From positions 85,239,095-85,303,094 of the forward strand of contig OY804579.1 in NCBI GenBank assembly GCA_963680875.1: 64,000 nt of DNA, given 5' to 3'. Made by a program: the position numbers and the translations under genes. The notes under the pieces were generated by a model. It was not told where the DNA came from. It made no database searches and saw only the letters and a list, made by a program, of their open reading frames with translations. The DNA comes from Bathymodiolus brooksi. Taxonomy: Eukaryota; Mollusca; Bivalvia; Mytilida; Modiolidae. Positions 32,989 to 46,100 of the stretch are shown piece after piece (the first letter of the stretch is position 1; each line of letters starts with the position of its first letter).

Positions 32989-34432
32989 TCCCTTCTTTAA
33001 AATAAAAATAGAAAGACAAATTAATAGAGTTAAATTAAAGGTACCCCTTCAAAGTCAGTAAACAAAATTTAAGCTCTAAAAGTCAATTTATTCAAAAAGA
33101 AAAAAGAAAATTTTAAAGTAGTCGATGTCTTTCTAGATTTACAGTTTGAAATATTGAATTATTAGTAGTTGTATGTCGAATGTATTCAATATACGGCACT
33201 ACGGACTGAGAACCCAAATGGTGCTTAGAGTACACACAAGGATTAGTATGCCTCTACGCACAGTGTGTCTCATTTAAATATTTTCAGAATATAATTTTCA
33301 AACTAACTACTTCGGCTTTACTATGCTAATATATACACTGAAGATCACTCCAAGGATTATTATGCCTTGCATGCACTAGTGATCTAATAACACACAAAAT
33401 CATCAAGTCGTTTCGGCAGTTTTACTTCTCTTCCGGAACATGTAGCATAGTTTTGTGGTGGTATATTGTTAGTTGGTGAATCAGTGACAGTTTCTGGTTT
33501 ATTTTCACTTGTCATTGTCAAATTCCATATCTTCATTCAATTTCTGTTGATCGAAGTTCTCATGAGTTTGTCTGATGTGACTGCTATTCCTACGAAAAGT
33601 TCTTTGTCCAACTGCAACATCATATGATCTGATGTTAACTTTACTCTTAACGATTCCTTTCTTTCATTCCTTGTTGGTTTGAGTTGAGGTCTAGTTTTCT
33701 GTTTGACAGCATGAACTTCCAAACCGGAAGCTGAAGGTGTTTCAAGTGTTTTAATTCTCTCTTCAGACAGTTCTGCAGCTCTGCAGATTTCTAGACACTT
33801 TTAGAGATCTAAATCAGCTACTCTCAACAATCTTTCCCTTAAATTTGAGTCATTGATACCACAAATCAATCTATCTCTAATTAGTGAGTCGTGCAGCGCT
33901 CCATAGTTGTATGTTGATGCCAGTATTTTCAATTCAGTGACATATTTATCAAATGTTTCATCTTTAGACTGATTTCTCATGTTCAACCGGTATCGTTCTA
34001 CTGTTTCATTTCTTTTGGGGTTGCAATAGTTATCGAAGGCTTCTGTGACCATTAAAAATGTTCTATTTTCAGGGGCATTTGCAAATGTCATGGTTTCGTA
34101 AATTTCTCGGCCTCTCGTTCCGATCAAATAAAGGAACAGTTTGACCTTTGCAGGTTCATTATCATCATCCATTGTCAAATCAATGTATAGATTTAATTCT
34201 TCCTTCCATTTTTTCCATGCATCTGCGAGATTCCGTGCATCTAAGTTAAATTTGTCTGGGGCTCTGAGTTTATCCATTGTTTACTTTTGACAGACAAAGG
34301 AATCACACAAGGTCACTGCTTGGGATGGGTCATGTATGCTTTGGGCGTACTCCCTGTATATTTTTGCTTTAGTCCAGCTACGAACGAATCTCTTTTCTGT
34401 CAAATGACGATTTCATCCCACATCTGACACCA
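32989..34432 (-). mobile_element. Internal region of a gutted LTR retrotransposon
   Basis: Only about 1.4 kb lies between the LTRs. It contains a gag frame and a decayed gag 3' part (EVHAVKQKTRP near 33700), and no protease, reverse transcriptase or integrase. A primer-binding site adjoins the 5' LTR: TGGTGTCAGATGTGGGAT on the minus strand (about 34434 leftwards), near-complementary to the 3' end of tRNA-Leu. Confidence 0.82.
33801..34277 (-). pseudogene. Gypsy-type gag fragment (158 codons)
   Basis: It shows the capsid-type retrotransposon gag pattern: WKKWKEELNLYI near residue 17, FLYLIGTRGREIYETM near 50, YCNPKRNETVERY near 88 and a FDKYVTELKILAS segment near 109. A stop after VADLDL cuts it short. 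The same frame family resumes after an indel near 33720. Confidence 0.85.
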
Positions 34433-34596
34433 TGGTTGAATGTCAGGCCGAGTTGATAATCAAGGCAGCTTGAGACGACATATTTAATTACACAAGCATA
34501 ATACACAGTACACATCAGCACGAGTTCTAAATATAAACTTTAAGAGTGAGAGAGCGGGTACGCCTAAGTATTACTGAAATCCGGTATAATAAAAAA
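34433..34596 (-). mobile_element. Truncated 5' LTR of the minus-strand element
   Basis: Matches the first half of the other LTR (TGGTTGAATGTCAGGCCGAG to AAATCCGGTATAATAAAA) and then stops. About half the LTR is missing. It preserves the uninterrupted sequence at the LINE target site. Confidence 0.88.
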
Positions 34597-35465
34597 ATCA
34601 AAAACAGGGTTGTTATTATGTAAACGTTCTTTTTTTAGACATAGCAAATTTTTGCAATGAAATAATTTCATACAATAACTGTGCATAAAGTAAAGTCTTC
34701 ACAGTCAATTTTTTATCGTAATAAAGTGAATAGTAAATCGGCAACACGATTGTTTTATCAACCTTTCTCATATTTTTTTTGTTGAAATTTCGGAATTAAA
34801 TTACTTGTACTTTACTGCCGTGAATGCCATAACAAATTGGCCCTTTCTTTTCCCAAATTCTTCCTACAACTTGTGTTTAAAATTCACTTTTAAAACATTC
34901 ACGAAAATTCTTCATAGCCAATGGTTTATAGACATTTTGGGTACGTCAATTTTCCCACTAAGAACCGCGGATCAACTCGAAAGAATGACACTCGGAACGT
35001 GGGCTTTGGCCACTAGGAACAAACTGAGTATCATTTTTCAATACGATATAATATGTCAAACCAAAGACTATAAAAATTGGTATTTTTGCTTCTCCACCAA
35101 ATGCAAGCACGCAGCATTAAGGAAAAAGAACCAAGTCTATCAGTGGACTGTTGTTTCAGTCAGCTAGCATGTTGGTCTACTACAAAAAGCGGACCTTATC
35201 ATATCTCATTGAAAATTAACTTGCTTTTTTTTTATGAAATACCTTTTTTTTTTACCATAAACTGTTATAAATTACTGTTTTTCTATTGTGGACACTCAAT
35301 TAAAAAATCACAGTCGTGCTACAATGTCGAAATCTGACGTTACCGTATTAAGACACATTGTCGTCAATACATACATTTTGTATTAAACACACTAAACACA
35401 AATAAAATTCCCTTATGAAAGAGTGATTGATAATCAATATCAGATACATTTGTATCTGTATTTCG

Positions 35466-35470
<5 letters not shown>
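34597..35470. other. AT-rich intergenic stretch, nothing recognised
   Basis: Open frames here (such as 34805-35167) show no motif and no splice support. No repeat of the other families was seen. Confidence 0.5.

Positions 35471-35473
<3 letters not shown>

Positions 35474-35506
<33 letters not shown>
35474..35506. repeat. TA microsatellite
   Basis: A run of about 16 TA dinucleotides. Confidence 0.95.
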
Positions 35507-35539
35507 CATATTATACGATTTGACCTGGGGCCGATTTGA

Positions 35540-35676
35540 CTTGGGGCCGAGTTGACCTGTTACCAGTAACGTCAGCAAGCTTTCATTCTTTCCGCGAACT
35601 ATGCGAAACTGGAACAACCTCCCCCTGAACACTGCAAAGAGTGACTCTGTTGAGTCATTCAAATCAGCTTATTATC
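35540..35676 (+). mobile_element. LINE reverse-transcriptase C-terminal fragment
   Basis: One frame reads RTMRNWNNLPLNT and VESFKSA, the usual end of CR1/jockey-type polyproteins (consensus RTIRDWNNLP). The 21-bp minisatellite begins right after it. Confidence 0.75.
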
Positions 35677-36163
35677 CCTCATAAGTGGTCAAATCTCCCT
35701 AATAAGTGGTCAAATCTCCCTAATAAGTGGTCAAATCTCCCTCATAAGTGGTCAAATCTCCCTAATAAGTGGTCAAATCTCCCTCATAAGTGGTCAAATC
35801 TCCCTCATAAGTGGTCAAATCTCCCTCATAAGTGGTCAAATCTCCCTAATAAGTGGTCAAATCTCCCTCATAAGTGGTCAAATCTCCCTAATAAGTGGTC
35901 AAATCTCCCTCATAAGTGGTCAAATCTCCCTCATAAGTGGTCAAATCTCCCTCATAAGTGGTCAAATCTCCCTAATAAGTGGTCAAATCTCCCTAATAAG
36001 TGGTCAAATCTCCCTAATAAGTGGTCAAATCTCCCTCATAAGTGGTCAAATCTCCCTCATAAGTGGTCAAATCTCCCTCATAAGTGGTCAAATCTCCCTC
36101 ATAAGTGGTCAAATCTCCCTCATAAGTGGTCAAATCTCCCTAATAAGTGGTCAAATCTCCCTT
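35677..36163. repeat. 21-bp minisatellite, 23 copies
   Basis: Copies of CATAAGTGGTCAAATCTCCC or the same with AATAAG; this one-base choice is the main variation. The open frame it yields is a by-product of a period divisible by 3. Confidence 0.97.
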
Positions 36164-37010
36164 TCAAATTTACTAGATCTCCCTCGAACTCTCAGTCATT
36201 TCCAAAAGATCACATATATACACTCAATCAGACCTCTATTATCATTTTCTTCAATAATTAAATGCCAGGATAAGAGAATTTAAAAGCTTTATTGTATTAT
36301 TGGGTGATTGATTTTAAGGAATTTATGGAAAATATTAATTTAGACTATCAATCATCTCTATATCATATTACAAGTAAATAACAAAGCATTATTACAAAAT
36401 CACAACAGTAAAACCGACGATTTACGATGGCAACACTTAAAATACAAAACAGACTAGTTATTCCCTAATTATTAGTCGTCGAACATGTCAAATCTGTTTA
36501 TAGTGTAGTGCTGATTCTAATCTTAATTCTTTTAAAAACAACAATTTTTTAATTCATTGATTTGTCATTATATGCAAACTATATATTCGAGTATGTGTCA
36601 AAATATTATCACATTAATTCCACAAGCTAATTAATTTAATCAAATTTATTTCCATGTGAGAAAAATACAGTAAACGAAAGTCAAACATATCTGGTTTGAA
36701 AAGTTATACTACATGTAATAGACACTAGCCAGTGTGGTTTCTAGATCTCTTTTTGTATCTGACAGTTACAACTTCTGCCTTTACTAAAAATAGAACATTT
36801 TTCAAATGGCCAAAATTGGTAAATATAAAACTAAGATGAACTGAAATGTAAACTGTAGCTGTATGTCACACACAGTATACTAATCAAATGTATGATATAT
36901 TAAAAATGCTTTTGTGAAATTTGAAATTTTGACAATTTTTGCCAAATATGCAATTTTTTTCCTAAAAAATTTGACAGTAAGTAGCTAGAATGATTTTTGC
37001 TTTATTTCAG
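36164..37010. other. Upstream region of the transporter coding exons
   Basis: AT-rich, no repeat family recognised. It ends in a good acceptor (TTTGCTTTATTTCAG) at 37010, so at least one upstream exon is expected; it was not identified with confidence. Confidence 0.5.
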
Positions 37011-37020
37011 GTCAGCAACA

Positions 37021-37125
37021 ATGAAATGGTACACACATGTTGGAGACTTTTCCAATTTGTTGAAGGCTTTTATAGGATCTAACTATCTTGGTATTTCTTT
37101 TGCCTTTTACCAGAGTGGATTGGGA
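37021..37125 (+). CDS. Transporter exon 1 (first recognised coding exon)
   Basis: Follows the acceptor at 37010. It encodes [19 protein letters not shown] and ends FYQSGLG in phase 0 at a consensus donor (GGA before gtaagt). The donor is the first of 14 tandem copies. Use of a later copy would lengthen this exon by multiples of 45 bp without changing frame. Confidence 0.85.
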
Positions 37126-40100
37126 GTAAGTACATGTATTACATTTGAGGATTCTATGAGTGGATTGGGAGTAAGTACATGTATTACATTCCAGGATTCT
37201 ATGAGTGGATTGGGAGTAAGTACATGTATTACATTCCAGGATTCTATGAGTGGATTGGGAGTAAGTACATGTATTACATTCCAGGATTCTATGAGTGGAT
37301 TGGGAGTAAGTACATGTATTACATTCCAGGATTCTATGAGTGGATTGGGAGTAAGTACATGTATTACATTCCAGGATTCTATGAGTGGATTGGGAGTAAG
37401 TACATGCATTACATTCCAGGATTCTATGATTGGATTGGGAGTAAGTACATGTATTACATTCCAGGATTCTATGAGTGGATTGGGAGTAAGTACATGTATT
37501 ACATTCCAGGATTCTATGAGTGGATTGGGAGTAAGTACATGTATTACATTCCAGGATTCTATGAGTGGATTGGGAGTAAGTACATGTATTACATTCCAGG
37601 ATTCTATGAGTGGATTGGGAGTAAGTACATGTATTACATTCCAGGATTCTATGAGTGGATTGGGAGTAAGTACATGTATTACATTCCAGGATTCTATGAG
37701 TGGATTGGGAGTAAGTACATGTATTACATTCCAGGATTCTATATCAGTCTGTGCCAAAAACATTTTGACAAACTACCCTGAACAACATTTTAGAAGAATG
37801 TTTTCTATTTGATTTAGCAAATTTTATGCAGTTTTTAACCCAAACCAATTTTTACTAGACTGGGACATAGCTAGGACTAGTGGTGTTTAGCACTGACTGC
37901 TATATGCCAGTATATTTTTTTGATTATTGAACTTTATTAGGAATAGGCACATGAAATTGGACATTGGTACTCTGTTTTTAATTGAACAAAGTTGGAGGTG
38001 ACAGGAGAATTCCAAATTACTAGTTACTAAGAAATTAGAAAGCAGTGTGCAGTGTCCCACAATTACAATATCATTTTTTCATTCACCACCTTCACAAGTC
38101 TGGCTTTGGCTGAAATGTGTCCAATTACATATTATAAATTCACAACATATAAAATATGCTGATCATAATACAACAGAAATTACATGTTTAGTTGATTTTT
38201 ATACGCCCGTCTTTAAGACGGGACATATTATGGTATACCACTGTCCGTCCATCCGTTTCACATGTCGCGCTCTAACTTAAGAACCCCTTGGCCAATTCAC
38301 TTCAAATTTCACAGAGTTATTGGAATTGATGGTCTTACGGTCTGTATACTTTATGGTGAAATTTCGATTATTCATTCAAGAGTTATGGGACTTTATTCAT
38401 CAAATTGTAGGCGATTTTTCGTATGTCGCGCTGTAAAATGGGAACCCCTTGGCCAATTCACTTCATACTTCGCACAGTTATTGGAATTGATAGTCTTACG
38501 GTCTGTATACTTTTTGGTGAAATTTCGAATATTCATTCAAGAGTTATGGGACTTTATTCATCAAATTGTAGGCGATTTTTCGTATGTCGCGCTGTAAAAT
38601 GGGAACCCCTTGGCCAATTCACTTCATACTTCGCACAGTTATTGGAATTGATAGTCTTACGGTCTGTATACTTTTTGGTGAAATTTCGATTTTTCATTCA
38701 AGAGTTATGGGACTTTATTCATCAAATTGTAGGTGATTTTTCGTATGTCACACTGTAAATTGAGAACCCTTGGCCAATTCACTTCAAATTTCACATAGCT
38801 ATTGGAATTGATAGTCTTACGGTCTGTATACTTTATGGTGAAATTTCAAATTTTCATTCCAGAGTTATGGGACTTTGTTTATTCATCAAATTGTAGGCGA
38901 TTTTTCGTATGTCGCGCTGTAAATTGAGAACCCCTAGGCCAATTCACTTCAAACTTCGCATAGTTATTGGAATTGATAGTCTTATGGTCTGTATACTTTT
39001 TGGTGAAATTTCAGTTTTTCATTCCAGAGTTATGGGACTTTATTCATCAAATTGTAGGCGATTTTTCGTATGTCGTGCTGTAAATTGAGAGCCTCTTGGC
39101 CAATTCACATCAAACTTCGCACAGTTATTGGAATTGATAGTCTTACGGTCTGTATAATTTTTGGTGAAATTTAGATTTTTCATTCAAGAGTTATGGGAAA
39201 GAAAGTCTTTACAAATATTGTATGAATGTTGACGACAGGCGTATCATGCGCTCTTGGCGCAGCTGTTTTTTTTAGTGTTAGTTTATTGGAACTACACAGT
39301 TCACAGGTAAACATGCCTCTCCACTTGGTCACATTATCATGATTCCGAGCCAACCAGACAATGCTTGCACTCCTTATAAATGCTGCGTTTTTTGTGGAGC
39401 AGTAAATACCACTTTATTGTCTTTGGTTTGACTCGTATGCATTCGGGACTCGAACTCACAATCTACCGCACTTGAGGTGAACATGCTAACCATTGCACAG
39501 TAACACCACTGACAGATTTCAAAGATCAATGTAGTATGTTTTACTGTGTACTTATTATTATGCTCGAAACTGAAATATTGTTGAAAGTGGCATTAAACAC
39601 CATAACCCCTATTATGCTCGTAAAATTTTAATTTATTTACATAAACTTGTTTTCTCTTACAGTTGGGAATCATAGGATTGGTATTTGTAGCGTCACTTAC
39701 AGATCACTGTTGTAACTTGATAGTCAAAACAAAATACAGAGCCATAAAAAACCACATCGCAGGTTTAATAGTTGAAGGTCGATCAAATAAGAACTATTCT
39801 GCAACCAGTGACTCAGAGGATGTTAGTGAAAATGAAAATGAATTCGATTTTGATGAAATTTCAGAACAGGAAGAACATATGATACGACACATGTCATATG
39901 GTGATGTGGGTTGGAATGCATTCGGTAAAACGGGACTGTACGCAGTCAATATCTTCATTGCCATGACACAGTTTGGATTTTGTATCTCATATTTTATTTT
40001 TATTGGAAACACGGTTTATTCTCTGTTTCCAGTTACTTATTGTGATAACAGTCTTTCTCGTAGTAATTCTTCCTCAGACAATATTTACCCGTTTTGTCAT

Positions 40101-43100
40101 GATGTCACGTTACAGAATATTAATCATCGTGATCGTGTCAATCAGACAGTATTATATCCAAAAGTTACTGCTCAATTATTGGAGAAAAAGTTAGATAATT
40201 TTGAATATGGCTCAAATCATACGACTCCGTCTTCATTTGACATCAGTACAACAGAAAACAGTTCATTAACGACACCGTTAACTTCAACCATGACAACTCA
40301 TTCAACTGTAACTACGACAAATAGTTCAAAAGATACAACGATATTTATATCTACAACGACAGCTACAAATATTTCTGATATTTCCAGTATAGTGCAACAG
40401 TCAACAGCACCTTCTCTGAAACTTCTTGTTGTCGCACCACTGCCAATAATGATATTGTTTGCCATGATAAGAACAATGCGTAATCTGTCATTCATTAGTC
40501 TTACGGCCAGTATTTCTATATTTATCGGTTGTATTGCTGTTTTTACATATATTATTATAGGTGAGTTTGTTAATTATGTAAATTTTACTGTTTTAATGAA
40601 AATAACATATTTACGTTGCAAAAACAATGCTACATTTATTTTGTCACAAAAGTAATTAAAATATCAGCTTTAAGACCCAAATGTCAAACACTTGTTGAGT
40701 CCATTTCATCATTTGTAGTAACTACTGAGAAAGATAATTAATTACAAATAATGTTGTTTATTTCAGATTTTGAGGTTCATCCTGACATTCGTTACTTTAA
40801 CTGGGCAGGTTTTCCTGTGTTTTACGGACTGTTAAGCGGTGCATTTGAAGGCATTGGTTTAGTAAGTAGTTATTTTTCAGAACTTTGAAATGTCATCATG
40901 GACATCCCTGATTTTTGACTGACACAAACTTTATTTCAACACTATGCAAAATGTACTTATATATATTTTTTATATGCATATATTGGTGTCTAGTCTAATT
41001 TATTTGTATTAGATGCTGAATTTGTATAAAAGTTGAAAACATGACTAATATAGGATTTTGTTTATGCATGATTGGATACTAATAAGAGTGTATCTGATAA
41101 TTAATCATGAAAAGCAAATTGATTTTACCCTCAGAGAAATTATTTTTTATTTATTGATTTCCATTTTTTTTATTTGGTTTTTAATTACAAAAGATTAACA
41201 TAACAATGCAATTAATATAACAATAATGCAGGGTTAGGGTGAGGGTTTTGGTGTTTAACGCCACTTTCAACAATATTTCAGCTACGTATATCGTGACGGT
41301 CAGTTTTATTGGTGGAGGAAACCGGAGTACACAGAGAAAACCACCGACCTGTCGCAAGCCACTGACAAATTTTATTACATAACGTTGTATCAAGTACACC
41401 TTGCCTGGGTGGGATTCAAACTCACAGCATTAGTGGTGATAGGCAGTGATTGCATAGGTAGTTATAAATCCAACTACCATGATGGCCCACAATAATGCAG
41501 TTATAATAACTATAATATATGAAATAATTAACATTTGTGCATCCTTACACATGTATTTTAGATCTTTGTCATAATGTATGTTCATCATCACTTGTTAGTT
41601 TTTCTTATTAAAATCTACTCTTCTGAAACCAAGATGATTTGAACTGAGACATTGTTGACAAGATTTACATGTATAGATGGTTCTCACATAATTTTGTAAA
41701 GTACACCTCACTATCAGCAGTATTAAAACCGCATGACCATGACAGCCCCTCCAATAAACATTTGGGTTATGGGGTTATGGTGTTTAATGTCACTGTCAAC
41801 ACTATTTTAGTTATATCGGGGCGGTCAATTTTATTGGTGGAGGAAACCGGAATACCCAGAGAAAACCACCGACTTGTCGCAAGTCACTGACAAACTTCAT
41901 CACATAATGTTGTATCGAGTACACCTCGCTTGAGCGAGATTCGAACTCACAACGTTAGTGGTGATGTTGTATATCCAACTACCAATAAACATTTGTAAAA
42001 GCTAATGGATATAAATGAACATACAAGAATATATACATGTACATGTATGTTCAAACCTACATTTTACAGATTTAAAAAGGAAAGGAAAATTGCTTTAATT
42101 GCTGTGCTTTAATTTTATTCACTGTCATGTTGAATTACTAATATATGTATTTTAGCATGTAATGCTAAATTTTAACCAATGTAGAGAAAATTCCAAATGT
42201 TAAATATTTTGCAGGTGATTCCAGTAGAATCCAGTATGGAAGGTAACAGACATAAATTTTCTTCATTTTTACATGGAGTTGTATGTGTTCTCTCGTTTAT
42301 ACTGGGAGGCTTTGGAATGCTGGGATACCTCAGGTTTGGAAGTGAAGTCAATCAGATGTTAAATACCAACATACCAGCTACTACCTGGATAGCAGTAGCA
42401 GTTAATATATGTGTACTGATAGGTGTTCTGTTAACATTCCCAATGCAGATGTATCCAGTCACAGAAATGATTGAAATTCTTTTATTTTCACATGGTAAGT
42501 TCTGTTTTCACATGATAAGTTCTGTTTTGATATTGTATGTTCTGTTTTATCATGGTAAATTCTATTTTCACATTCTTTTCAAATGGTAAGCTTTATTTTC
42601 ACATGGTAAGTTCTATTTTCACATGGTGAGTTCTATTTTCACATGACAAGTTCTATTTTCACATTGCAAGTTCTGTTTTCACATAGTAAGTTCGATTTTC
42701 ACATTATACATATACACGTAGTAAAACAATGCCTTCATGTATCAGTATGTAAGTCACATGATTTGAATTCACAACTTTAAAAGGTGATAGACTCTGATTG
42801 CATATTTTGTTGAAAATACGACTACCATATGACCATGGCCATGACAGCCCATGTAAATAAGAGCTAACGTAATGTTTTATAGGCAGCATATGCGGACCAA
42901 AGAAAAACAAGGACCAAAATGATCAAGAAGATTCACTACTGCCAAAGGAATCTCCTGATTTATTCAAATCAATACCAAAAGAGGTAAGATAATAACAAAT
43001 CACTGTTACTGGTATGCATAAAAATCCAATTACATGTACTTAGTTAAGTACACAGGTTCACTCCTCCAGTGAAATGAATACAGTAGTTCCCCTCTTATAT

Positions 43101-46100
43101 GGACACCCCTTCTGCAATGAAAAAGTGGCCTCATTAGAAGGGTGGCCTCTCTTGAAGGGGAGGACAATTTGGTAGTATTTTTGTTATCTGGTTAAAAGAG
43201 GATTGGTCTTTGATGGGAGTGGTCTTATGAGAGGGGGAGTACTGTATTGATAAAAACTTACAACAATAGTAGGGAGGAGGAAAATCACCCAATGAAATAA
43301 AGCCACTGCAGCACACAAATTGACCTCATCAAATGGAACTTGATGCTGATAAGGTAATAAAAACCAGTAAAAGAAAACAAATTAACTTCTACAGTGGAAA
43401 TAAACCCTAATACATAAAAATATAGTCAATAGAAACTGTGTGGCACAATTATATTATAACTACCGGTACTCTGCATTCAAAATATCGAAAATAATAACAA
43501 ATAGTCAGACAACTCCGTAATTCATGAATGTGTATGAGTGTATGAGTGAATTATCACATTTGTTATGTTAGTTGAGTCAACATGTAGGGATCACTATCTG
43601 TTGTCTTGCATCATTGTCCATGTCATCATCATCACATTCTCCTTAATCCCTAACTCCTAAAACCACGTAACAGAAAATAACACAACCTACACAAAATCAT
43701 TTACAAGACATGAAGTTGTGCTCCTGCTGTATTATTTTTTTTATCACATTAATATTTGATGTTTTCTAGAGACAAACAGGAATTTTTAAAGTGGTAGAGG
43801 GCAGGAGTACATATGTCTACTTCTGAAGTCATGATAGACCACTCAACAAAAGCCAACAGAATCGGCACATTTTATTTTGCAGGACAAGAAGTTATGCCCT
43901 TGCTCATTTAAATTTGAGCTCACCTGACCCAAAGAGTAATGTAAGGCATTGTCATCACCTTGCATCCGTTGTAGTCATGTGTGGCAGTCAGTTTTATTGG
44001 TGACGGAAACTGGTTTGCCCAGAGAAAACCACCGACCTGTCACTAGTCACTGACAAACTTTATCACATAATGTTGTATCGAGTACACCTCGCCTGAGCAG
44101 GATTCAAACTCACAACTTCAGTGGTGATAGGCACCGATTGTATGGGTAGTTATAAATCCAACTACCATACGCATCCACGATGGTCCCCGTTATTCAAATA
44201 GGAGGAGTTTATTGTATTGGTATGCAGTGAAAATCAGTAGTTGAGTGAAAGTCACATTGATAACAACTTTATTTATATGTTTATTTATGCAGGTGTCGGA
44301 GTGGAAGAGAAACTTTGTAAGGCTGATTGTTGTTTGTGTGACGTGTGGATTAGCAGTGCTTTTTAGAAACAGTTTTGCATATATTGGGGCCTTCACAGGT
44401 AAATTCATCAAACAAATTTTCATATTCTGGTGTTAAATAGATCTTTAATGACACAAGTTCCAGTGGAAGTTTTGACTTCACAATTTAGGATAAAAAATGT
44501 AAAAAAAAAAAATTTTTTATTCATGGACAAGAAATTAAACCATAATATCAGAATAGAAATTAACCACTGGTATCACAATGTTATCTTCTGCTACTAAATA
44601 TGAAATCTTCATGACAGCGATGATTTGATGTGGTTAACACAACTGCCGAGACATGATACAAACAATCGTGCTAACACATTTCTGCATATATATACAATAT
44701 ACGTACATTGTTGGCAAATATAAAATGTATTTGTACGAGCTTTAGAAACAGGCAGAATAGCGAGCCTTTGGCGAGCTTTTCAGGCCTGTTTCGCAGCGAG
44801 TACAAATGAATTTTTATATTTAACGACAATGTACGTATTTTGTGTTTATCCTGCAATGTCAAAAAAGTCGGAAAACTTGTCAGATTTAAACAAAAAGGAC
44901 AGAAACAAGCGTCATTCCTCGCCTTTCATAAATGTTGTCAAGGGTGTCTTCTTCGTGGTCCGCATTACATTAGTACCAGTTTCATACTTGTCTGCGCCCT
45001 CCGCTGTACATAGCTACAGGGTACCAGGAAAGTTTATTTGTAGGCTGAAAAGTTTATTTGTATAGTACGAAAAGTTTATTCTTCTAGTACGAATAAAGCA
45101 AAAATTTATTCGTATAGCATATTTGTACAGCAAATGTACTGATTGCAGGATAAAATATGTTTATATAACATTTTCATACTGCTAAAGATAGTAATACTGT
45201 TAGAACTCATTATTTGCACAAAGAACGTTCTGACATTCTAAATAGTTCTACATGTCACACTTGGTGTTACGTCACATCACAACATTCATTCTAAAGTTTT
45301 ATTCATCAATTTCTGTCAATGTTGAAATACACAACCATTGCCCTACGTTTTTTTAAGGTAATTTTTGGCCTGACATGTAATTGTTAATGTATTGAATGGC
45401 ATAGCACCCCCTGCAATGTGCAACGAATCCTGAATGTTTCAGACATTACTTGAAAGAATTTCCCAACAGGATTCCGTATTTATTTACGAAAACGTCATGA
45501 GGATTTTCCCACATTCCTAACTGAGGAAAGGGCTGTCGTTATCGTGATCGTATGGTAGTTGAATTTACAACTACCTGTGCAATCGGTGCCTATCACCACT
45601 GAAGTTGTGAGTGTGAATCCGGCTCTGGGTGAGGTATACTCAATACAACATTATGTGATAAAGTTTGTCAGTGACTTGCGACAGGTCGGTGGTTTTCTCC
45701 TGTTACTCTGGTTTCCTCCACCAATAAAACTGACTGCCACGATATAACTGAAATATTGTTGAAAGTGGTGTTAAACACCATAACCTTAATCCTAACTGAG
45801 AGCATCAGAAAAGTAGAACTAATTAAAGTACATTTTGTATCACATACATAATATAGATACAAGGTTTTGTGTCTGATGGATGGTGTGTAATGGTTAAAAT
45901 CTTATATATCTATAAGACCAATGCTTAAAGACCAATACTGACGATATAATTGAAGTGTTATAAAATCTGTTACATCCTAATTATAATCACGCCACGATAT
46001 AGCTGAAATACTGCTAAAGTTGGCATTAAACACCAATCAATCAATCCTAATTATAAACCTATATCTAATTCATTATCAATTCAAGAATTTTGACAAATCA

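Noticed and set aside
34805..35337. 120- and 86-codon frames between the LTR element and the TA repeat
   Set aside because: No conserved motif, no convincing splice sites, AT-rich composition typical of chance frames.
35641..36261. 206-codon frame of 7-residue repeats
   Set aside because: 21-bp minisatellite following a LINE fragment; no independent coding evidence.
37126..37149. 24-nt introns inside each 45-bp unit
   Set aside because: A 24-nt intron is far below the usual animal minimum, so unit-by-unit splicing is unlikely; only longer skips between copies remain possible.
37107..37763. Minus-strand 218-codon frame
   Set aside because: Antisense of the 45-bp donor array; a period divisible by 3 keeps it open.
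39663..39671. TTG as a translation start for a 330-residue protein
   Set aside because: It is the first codon after a splice acceptor, in phase with exon 1; the frame also runs past the exon-2 donor at 40560 into the intron.
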